Shown here: positions 31,597 to 36,703 of the stretch, piece after piece
How the letters are laid out: the number at the start of each line of letters is the position of its first letter
Numbering within the stretch: position 1 is the first letter of the stretch
Source: Desulfurellaceae bacterium
GTDB lineage: Bacteria; Campylobacterota_A; Desulfurellia; Desulfurellales; Hippeaceae
NCBI GenBank assembly: GCA_015486965.1
Contig: WFQQ01000157.1
Span: forward strand, 1-36,703
Reading direction: 5' to 3'
Length of the DNA stretch: 36,703 bases
Made by a program: the position numbers and the translations under genes
The notes under the pieces: model-generated
Databases searched by the model: none
What the model saw: the letters and a program-made list of their open reading frames with translations, nothing else
Told to the model about the DNA's origin: nothing

Positions 31597-31620
31597 AAGG
31601 AGGGCTCAAGCCCTCCTTTT
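31595..31620. terminator. Bidirectional rho-independent terminator
   Basis: AAAAGGAGGGC (31595-31605) and GCCCTCCTTTT (31610-31620) form a perfect 11-bp stem with a TCAA loop. U-rich runs occur at both sides, and the stop codons of both convergent genes touch the hairpin, so it ends the EF-G-2 transcript on the plus strand and the long minus-strand operon. Confidence 0.85.
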
Positions 31621-32063
31621 TAATGAGGCATTTTTACTTCTAAGACAGGGATGGAGCAGATTCTCATCACTCTCTCCGTGGTGCTTCCAAACATAAATCT
31701 CTCAAGCCCTCTCTTTCCATGCGCACCCATAACTATTAAATCTATCTGATTCCTTTTGGCGAACTCAACAATTGCATCTGCAGGCACACCCATCTCAATT
31801 ACGGTCTCAACATTTTTCAGAGAATACTTATTAATTATGTGTTCCATCTCCCTCATTGACTCTTCCCTCAAATTTTTAATGGCATCCTCCGTTGGGAAAG
31901 AGGGAATATAACTGATGTAAGCATTTATGTCTGTCATACAGTGGTACAAATAGAGTTTCGCATCAAATTTTTCAGAGATTGCCTTAGCATAGGTCAGTGC
32001 ATACAAAGAGGCATCCGAAAAATCAACAGGCATCAACACCTTTTTAATCACTACACCATCCAT
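31620..32063 (-). CDS. Universal stress protein (UspA family)
   Basis: This 147-aa single-domain Usp protein has KKVLMPVDFSDASLYALTYA at the start and the ATP-binding signature GAHGKRGLERFMFGSTTERVM near residue 112 (GxxGx9GS), so it should bind ATP. ATG 32063 is chosen over GTG 32075 because a GGGGG ribosome-like run precedes it. It is the last gene before the terminator, 18 bp after asd, and thus would be co-expressed with housekeeping genes rather than separately induced. Confidence 0.9.
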   Translation of the reverse strand: MDGVVIKKVLMPVDFSDASLYALTYAKAISEKFDAKLYLYHCMTDINAYISYIPSFPTEDAIKNLREESMREMEHIINKYSLKNVETVIEMGVPADAIVEFAKRNQIDLIVMGAHGKRGLERFMFGSTTERVMRICSIPVLEVKMPH

Positions 32064-32081
32064 AAAAACCCCCACAACTTT

Positions 32082-33104
32082 TTAAAGGTACTCTTTAATC
32101 AAGATTTCCGCTATTTGCACGGCATTAAGAGCCGCTCCCTTCCTCAGGTTATCAGAAACAACCCACAAATTAAGACCGTTCTCTATAGACTCATCCCTTC
32201 TTATTCTGCCTATAAATGTTTCGTCCTTGCCAGAAGCCTCTAAAGGCGTAGGATACTCCAAGTTTTCAGGGTTATCCACAACTTTGCAACCAGGGGCACC
32301 GTCAAGGAGCTTCTTAACCTCATCAAGCTTAAAAGGTCTCTCAGTTTCAACATTTACAGATTCAGAATGTCCTCTAAATACAGGCACTCTCACACATGTA
32401 GCAGTAACTGGAAGCTCAGGCATGTGGAATATCTTTCTTGTCTCGTTAATCATCTTCATCTCTTCTTTTGTATAGCCGTTATCAAAAAATACATCTATAT
32501 GCGGTACACAGTTAAACGCTATAATCTTAGGGATTTTGTTGGGTTTACACTCATCAAACTTAAACTCAAACCAGGCTTTCGTCTGTTCAACAAGCTCATC
32601 CATGGCTTTTCTTCCTGCTCCAGAGGTTGCCTGATATGTGGAAACAACTATTCTTTTTATCCCGTAGTTATCAAGGATGGGTTTCAAGGCAACGACCATC
32701 TGAATCGTTGAACAGTTCGGGTTCGCTATAATGCCCCTATTTTTATAGAAAGCTATATCGTCAGGATTAACTTCAGGAACGACCAAAGGCACATCCTTCT
32801 CCATCCTAAAATAGCTTGTGTTGTCAATAACTATAGCTCCGCTCTCAGCCGCAATGGGTGCAAACTTGCCACTAACACTGCCACCTGCAGAAAACAGAGC
32901 TATGTCAACACCTTTAAAAGAGTCTTTATCGAGAACCTCAACAGGTATCTCCTCTCCTTTAAATTTCACAGTTTTACCTATAGAGCGCTCACTGGCAAGA
33001 GGTTTTAAGTTTTTTACAGGGAAACCCCTCTGTTCAAGTGTTAACACCATCTCCTCACCAACAGCTCCCGTTGCACCCACAACGGCTACATTATACTCCT
33101 TCAC
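32082..33104 (-). CDS. asd: Aspartate-semialdehyde dehydrogenase
   Basis: The 340-aa enzyme reduces aspartyl phosphate with NADPH for lysine, threonine, methionine and diaminopimelate synthesis. The Rossmann motif VVGATGAVGEEMV is at the N-terminus and the active-site cysteine lies in NPNCSTIQMV near residue 131; the later GHSESVNVET carries the conserved His. It begins with GTG inside the last 14 bp of pth, with no separate promoter. No aspartokinase or dapA is adjacent. Confidence 0.95.
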   Translation of the reverse strand: MKEYNVAVVGATGAVGEEMVLTLEQRGFPVKNLKPLASERSIGKTVKFKGEEIPVEVLDKDSFKGVDIALFSAGGSVSGKFAPIAAESGAIVIDNTSYFRMEKDVPLVVPEVNPDDIAFYKNRGIIANPNCSTIQMVVALKPILDNYGIKRIVVSTYQATSGAGRKAMDELVEQTKAWFEFKFDECKPNKIPKIIAFNCVPHIDVFFDNGYTKEEMKMINETRKIFHMPELPVTATCVRVPVFRGHSESVNVETERPFKLDEVKKLLDGAPGCKVVDNPENLEYPTPLEASGKDETFIGRIRRDESIENGLNLWVVSDNLRKGAALNAVQIAEILIKEYL

Positions 33105-33681
33105 TTTCCATCACCCCCAAATTCCTTTTATTATACAAACTCATCGCCCTTTCCAAACCATGCTCAATAATGGTAATCACAGCATCTTTAGCTTTTATTA
33201 AAACATTTTCAACAATTTTTAGCTCTTCTTCTCTAAATTTAGACAGCACATACTTTGCGGGGTCGTTGCCCCTGCCAACTCCGAGTTTCACCCTTATAAA
33301 TCCCTTACTGTTAAGAGCCTGAATTATAGACTCAACACCCTTATGACCTCCACTCGAAGAGTTCTTTTTAATCTTGATTCTACCCAGAGGAAGGTCTATA
33401 TCATCATGAACAACGATCAGCCTATCCAAAGGCACCTTGTAGTAATTTAAAGCCAAAGCTACACTATAGCCGCTTAGGTTCATATATGTTTGAGGCTTCA
33501 GAACTCCAACTTTACTGTTTTTGTATGAAAAAAAACCCAGAAAACCTTTAATTTTATCCCGATAAGCAAAATCAAAATTAAAAATAAAAGACAAGGAATC
33601 GCAAACCATGAACCCCATATTGTGAGGGGTCAGGTCGTATTCCCTGCCAGGATTACCCAAACCGACAACAAGCCAATCCAT
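33091..33681 (-). CDS. pth: Peptidyl-tRNA hydrolase
   Basis: The 196-aa enzyme releases peptide from stalled peptidyl-tRNA. VGLGNPGREYDLTPHNMGFM at residues 6-25 carries the catalytic Asn and His; the common T-R-H-N is T-P-H-N here. VHDDIDLPLG near residue 92 provides the conserved Asp, and SSGGHKGVESII matches the family. The rplY-pth order, with a gap of only 3 bp, is a classical bacterial cluster, and its 3' end overlaps asd. Confidence 0.95.
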   Translation of the reverse strand: MDWLVVGLGNPGREYDLTPHNMGFMVCDSLSFIFNFDFAYRDKIKGFLGFFSYKNSKVGVLKPQTYMNLSGYSVALALNYYKVPLDRLIVVHDDIDLPLGRIKIKKNSSSGGHKGVESIIQALNSKGFIRVKLGVGRGNDPAKYVLSKFREEELKIVENVLIKAKDAVITIIEHGLERAMSLYNKRNLGVMESEGV

Positions 33682-33684
33682 CTA

Positions 33685-34290
33685 CTATTCGGTTTCTTCC
33701 TCAGAAACCTCCTCTAATCCCTCTTCCTCCTCTTCGCCTTTCTCTTCAAGCACTTTACCCAGGATAGCCACCACTGTGTAGTTCTTTGAGGATTTAACCC
33801 TAACACCTTCAGGCATCTTCAGATCGAACACATGGATAACATCGCCTATCATCAAATCGCTAACATCAACCTCAATCTCGTTGGGGATAGCTTCAGGGAG
33901 AGCTTCAATGGTTACCTTCTTTCTCGGCTGATAGAGGTCTCCGCCCATCTTCACGCCCTTTGCCTCTCCCACAACCTTTACAGGCACATCAACAACAACA
34001 GGTCTTCCCTCTGTCAACTTATAAAAATCTATATGCACAATTTCATCTTTGTAGGGATGCCACTGAAGTTCCCTGATTATGACCCTATAGGTTTCTCCAT
34101 CATCAACTTTAAGTTCAAACTTATCATTTCGTCTGCTTTTCTTTAAAGCTGACATCAATTCAGACCTGTTTACGGCGATATGTTTATTTTCAAAATCGTA
34201 TCCATAAACAACAGCTGGAATCTTACCTTCCCTCCTCAACCTTCTTGCATTCCTGCTTCCACTCTCTCTCTTTTGAGCCATGATAATCAT
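33685..34290 (-). CDS. rplY: 50S ribosomal protein L25 (Ctc/TL5 form)
   Basis: This 201-aa L25 has the 5S-rRNA-binding N-terminal domain (RNARRLRREGKIPAVVYG) and the extra C-terminal Ctc/TL5 beta domain ending in a long acidic tail (LEEKGEEEEEGLEEVSEEETE region). ATG 34290 and ATG 34281 are both possible; AAGG is closer to the former. Placed between prs and pth, as in many bacteria. Confidence 0.94.
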   Translation of the reverse strand: MIIMAQKRESGSRNARRLRREGKIPAVVYGYDFENKHIAVNRSELMSALKKSRRNDKFELKVDDGETYRVIIRELQWHPYKDEIVHIDFYKLTEGRPVVVDVPVKVVGEAKGVKMGGDLYQPRKKVTIEALPEAIPNEIEVDVSDLMIGDVIHVFDLKMPEGVRVKSSKNYTVVAILGKVLEEKGEEEEEGLEEVSEEETE

Positions 34291-34311
34291 TTTACCTTCT
34301 CACCTCGTTTT

Positions 34312-35256
34312 TTATTCAAAAATTGCACTTAAAGACTCTTTATGGTGAACGCGCCTAATTGCCTCACCTATCAAGTTTCCAACAGATAGAACCTTTATCT
34401 TATCTGTTGGAACAGGCTGTTTAAAGGTTATAGTGTTCGTTACAACAAGCTCTTTCAACGGTGAACTGTTTATCTTTTCAATTGCATTTCCACTCAAAAC
34501 AGGATGCGTGCAGCATGCGTAAATCTCCTTGGCGCCTTCCTCTTTTAAAGCCTTAGCTGCATTGGTCAGCGTCCCTGCAGTATCAACAATGTCATCAACT
34601 ATAATAGCAGTTTTGCCCTCAACCTCCCCCACAATGTGCATTATCTCACTTACATTGGGAGCAGGCCTTCTTTTGTCTATTATCGCTATGGTGCAACCAA
34701 GCTTCCTCGCATAATACCTTGCCCTTTCAACACCACCTGCATCTGGAGAGACAATAACATAATCCTCGCTCTTTAAGTTCTCTCTGATATATTTGAGCAT
34801 TATAGGGGCTGCATAAAGATGGTCAACAGGTATATCAAAGAAACCTTGAATTTGACCTGCGTGGAGATCCATGGACATAATCCTTGTAGCTCCAGCTACA
34901 GTTATCAGGTCAGCCAACAGTTTAGCAGATATTGGCACCCTTGGTAAAACCTTTCTATCCTGTCTTGCGTAAGCATAGTATGGAACAACAACTGTTATGG
35001 AGCTCGCAGAAGACCTCTTTAAAGCATCAAGGCAGACCAGAAGCTCCATAATATTATCGTTCACTGGAGAAGAGAGAGACTGGATCAAAAAGACATCGGC
35101 TCCTCTTACACTTTCATCAATCTGTACATATATCTCACCATCGCTAAAACGGGAAATTTGAGCTTTTGTTAAGGAAATCCCAAGATAATCAACTATCTCT
35201 TGAGCTAAAGCTTTATTTGCCGTTCCACTTATAATCTTTAAATGTGACATATCCAC
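34312..35256 (-). CDS. prs: Ribose-phosphate pyrophosphokinase (PRPP synthetase)
   Basis: The 314-aa enzyme makes PRPP for nucleotide, His and Trp synthesis. FSDGEIYVQIDESVRG near residue 37, YYAYARQDRK near 98 and the PRPP-binding loop VDDIVDTAGTL near 220 are all intact. A GTG at 35256 has GGGG six bases upstream, while ATG 35250 (MSHLKIISG) aligns better with homologues; they differ by two residues. It follows tRNA-Gln by 24 bases and precedes rplY by 21 bp. Confidence 0.95.
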   Translation of the reverse strand: MDMSHLKIISGTANKALAQEIVDYLGISLTKAQISRFSDGEIYVQIDESVRGADVFLIQSLSSPVNDNIMELLVCLDALKRSSASSITVVVPYYAYARQDRKVLPRVPISAKLLADLITVAGATRIMSMDLHAGQIQGFFDIPVDHLYAAPIMLKYIRENLKSEDYVIVSPDAGGVERARYYARKLGCTIAIIDKRRPAPNVSEIMHIVGEVEGKTAIIVDDIVDTAGTLTNAAKALKEEGAKEIYACCTHPVLSGNAIEKINSSPLKELVVTNTITFKQPVPTDKIKVLSVGNLIGEAIRRVHHKESLSAIFE

Positions 35257-35280
35257 ACACTGCCCCTTTTTTTAAAAATT

Positions 35281-35354
35281 TGGCTGGGGCGGCTGGATTC
35301 GAACCAGCGATCGAGGATCCAAAGTCCTCTGCCTTACCGCTTGGCTACGCCCCA
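35281..35354 (-). tRNA. tRNA-Gln (anticodon UUG)
   Basis: The 74-base minus-strand sequence folds as a cloverleaf: acceptor stem TGGGGCG/CGCCCCA, D-arm with AGCGGTAAG, anticodon arm around CTTTGGA with anticodon TTG at 35320-35322, and TTCGAAT in the T-loop. The 3' CCA is encoded. The U1 start and overall form match bacterial tRNA-Gln. It sits six bases downstream of the spoVG terminator-like hairpin and 24 bases upstream of prs. Confidence 0.95.
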
Positions 35355-35360
35355 ACAACT

Positions 35361-35386
35361 AAAAAACCACAGGCTAAAGCCTGTGG
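35361..35386 (-). terminator. Rho-independent terminator-like hairpin after spoVG
   Basis: On the minus strand CCACAGGC and GCCTGTGG form a perfect 8-bp stem with a TTTA loop, followed by TTTTTT. It begins 4 bases after the spoVG stop and ends six bases before tRNA-Gln, so either the tRNA depends on read-through or it uses a promoter inside spoVG. Confidence 0.8.
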
Positions 35387-35390
35387 CAGA

Positions 35391-35669
35391 TTATTCATTC
35401 TCCTGCTCTTTTTCCTGCTTGGCCTTTTCGTACTCGCTTAAGACCGCCTCCTCTAACTTTCTCCTCATCTCATTGTTCAATGGATGAGCAACATCTTTAA
35501 AGCTCCCGTCTTTCATCTTCCTTGACGGCATGGCGACGAAAAGACCCTTCTGTCCATTAATAATTTTCAGGTCTCTTACAACAAACTCATTGTCAAAGAT
35601 TACCGTGGCAAATCCCTTTAACTTCTCATCTCCCTCAATCGGACTAACCCTTACCTCTGTGATTTCCAT
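35391..35669 (-). CDS. spoVG: SpoVG-family RNA/DNA-binding regulator
   Basis: The 92-aa protein matches the SpoVG fold: MEITEVRVSPI at the start, FATVIFDNEFVVRDLKII, and FVAMPSRKMKDGSFKDVAHPLN, the most conserved stretch. SpoVG proteins bind nucleic acid and act as broad regulators also in non-sporulating bacteria. Its tail is charged (KAKQEKEQENE). Located 24 bp after ispE, an arrangement also common in Firmicutes. Confidence 0.95.
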   Translation of the reverse strand: MEITEVRVSPIEGDEKLKGFATVIFDNEFVVRDLKIINGQKGLFVAMPSRKMKDGSFKDVAHPLNNEMRRKLEEAVLSEYEKAKQEKEQENE

Positions 35670-35693
35670 AACTGCTCTACCTTCCTTACCAAA

Positions 35694-36533
35694 TTATTCT
35701 GAAAATTTCACAGTTTTACAGAAAAACCCTTCCGACAGACAAAAGTCTTTCAATCTACCCTCTCTCGCCACCTCCGAACCAATTATTGAAAAAACTGTTG
35801 AACCACTACCAGATACAAGCCCGCAACCAAAAGTTTCAACAAGCCGCTCCTTAACCTTTTTTAAAAGAGCAAACTCATTTAGAACGACCTGTTCAAGGTC
35901 GTTGTGAAGGCGTGTGGCAATATCTCTAATATTGCACTCACCCCCCACAGTAAGAGCCATTTTATTTACACGCTTTTGGTTTGTCAACACCAATTTTCCG
36001 TAAACATGCGCAGTTGAAATAGAAAAATCAGGAATAACAATAAAAACCTGGAAATTTTCAGTACAACACTTTATCTTTTCAACTATCTCACCCCGCCCCC
36101 TAACAATTGCACTGCCATCAACAAGAAAAAACGGAACATCACTTCCAATCTGTTCAGCAATAGAAAAAAGCTCTCTGTCACCAAGGGGATAATCAAACAT
36201 ACTATTTAAACTCCTGAGCACATATCCTGCATTGGAGCTTCCGCCACCCAGGCCACCACCCATCGGAATTTGCTTTTCTATCTCTATGGCAACCTGAGGC
36301 TTAATGCCACTCCTTTCAAAAAAAAGCTTTGCAGCTCGAAAGGCAAGGTTTCTCTCATTGTTAAGACTTTCAATGTTTGTTTTCACACTAAGTCCATTAG
36401 AGGTCTTTTTAATACTTATCCAGTCATAAAGGTCTATCTTGTGCATCAGGGAGAAGAGTTCATGGTATCCATCATCCCTTTTCCCAAGCACATATAAAAT
36501 AGAGTTGATTTTTGCATAGGATTTAACAATCAC
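35694..36533 (-). CDS. ispE: 4-diphosphocytidyl-2-C-methyl-D-erythritol kinase
   Basis: This GHMP kinase (279 aa) of the MEP isoprenoid pathway phosphorylates CDP-ME. AKINSILYVLGKRDDGYHEL at the N-terminus is the substrate motif, IPMGGGLGGGSSNAG near residue 89 the ATP loop, and GLVSGSGSTVFSI near 248 the third GHMP motif. It starts with GTG, whose GTGA overlaps the stop of the upstream amidohydrolase gene, implying coupling. Confidence 0.94.
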   Translation of the reverse strand: MIVKSYAKINSILYVLGKRDDGYHELFSLMHKIDLYDWISIKKTSNGLSVKTNIESLNNERNLAFRAAKLFFERSGIKPQVAIEIEKQIPMGGGLGGGSSNAGYVLRSLNSMFDYPLGDRELFSIAEQIGSDVPFFLVDGSAIVRGRGEIVEKIKCCTENFQVFIVIPDFSISTAHVYGKLVLTNQKRVNKMALTVGGECNIRDIATRLHNDLEQVVLNEFALLKKVKERLVETFGCGLVSGSGSTVFSIIGSEVAREGRLKDFCLSEGFFCKTVKFSE

Positions 36534-36703
36534 AGGACACCAATATTTCTTGCAAGTTCCCTGACCTCAAACTTCACCTTTTCCTCATCAACATGTACAA
36601 ACTCTCCGTTTCTCAATATGGGCTTGCCGTCTATTATAACATCCCTGACATCACGGGAGTTAGCGGCATACACCAAAAAAGAGTATGGGTTATAAATGGG
36701 AAC
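36530..36703 (-). CDS. Amidohydrolase C-terminus, MtaD/SsnA/AtzA-like (5' part outside window)
   Basis: Only the last 57 residues are present. The frame starting at the window edge reads PIYNPYSFLVYAANSRDV, then VIIDGKPILRNGEF and VDEEKV, the usual ending of the 5'-methylthioadenosine/S-adenosylhomocysteine deaminase and chlorohydrolase family, where the C-terminal strand rejoins the small beta-sandwich. The catalytic metal ligands lie outside the window. TGA at 36530-36532 overlaps the ispE GTG. Confidence 0.7.
   Translation of the reverse strand, partial: VPIYNPYSFLVYAANSRDVRDVIIDGKPILRNGEFVHVDEEKVKFEVRELARNIGVL

Noticed and set aside
1-36703. CRISPR array, prophage, rRNA or replication origin
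   Set aside because: No regularly spaced repeats, phage structural genes, rRNA sequence or DnaA-box cluster was seen; the lone recombinase sits in a housekeeping-type operon.

Overview
The window looks like chromosome of a strictly anaerobic, Gram-negative, probably moderately thermophilic bacterium. The evidence is a ferredoxin-linked 2-oxoacid oxidoreductase, a glycyl radical enzyme with its activase, LPS heptose synthesis genes, the MEP-pathway kinase IspE, SpoVG, a Thermus-type EF-G paralogue and AT-rich, tightly packed, overlapping operons. A relative of Hippea/Desulfurella fits best, but this placement is inference from gene content, not a database match.

Layout. 1-5515 (+) is a fermentative/oxidative energy operon: the FAD-ferredoxin (delta-like) subunit, cut by the window edge, then alpha and beta subunits of a 2-oxoacid:ferredoxin oxidoreductase, butyrate kinase, and an unusual HTH-cupin-phosphotransbutyrylase fusion. 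Together they can turn a 2-oxoacid into acyl-CoA, acyl-phosphate, then free acid plus ATP. 5502-9153 (-) holds prmC, tilS, a flippase-like membrane protein and an EpmA-like lysyl ligase. 9166-12213 (+) is a heptose operon (gmhA, rfaE2) joined to a Xer-type recombinase and an MFS transporter. 12210-15150 (-) carries an AspT-type transporter overlapping a membrane diguanylate cyclase.

15272-18516 is the accessory part. It has a PIN toxin with a broken antitoxin, a VapBC pair whose toxin has lost one catalytic acid, and an IS110-family element with candidate 11-bp inverted repeats and a candidate guide-RNA region.

18517-19984 (+) has a membrane-anchored protein and RidA. 20076-23583 (+) is a tightly overlapped four-gene operon: CstA transporter, a 93-aa protein, an ArsA/Get3-type ATPase and a membrane-anchored protein. 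23676-24803 is a secreted WSC-PAN protein with a duplicated Cys-rich C-terminal unit. 24887-28205 is a trans-4-hydroxyproline-dehydratase-like glycyl radical enzyme with its activase; its promoter has a palindrome in the spacer and predicts a leaderless mRNA. Then come a V4R-domain protein, an unrecognised gene and an EF-G-2 paralogue, ending in a bidirectional terminator at 31595-31620.

31620-36703 (-) is a housekeeping run read toward that terminator: an amidohydrolase (partial), ispE, spoVG, tRNA-Gln, prs, rplY, pth, asd and a universal stress protein.

The best candidates for undescribed biology are the CstA/ArsA operon, the HTH-cupin-Ptb fusion, the WSC-PAN-tandem-domain secreted protein and the palindrome-controlled, leaderless glycyl radical operon.
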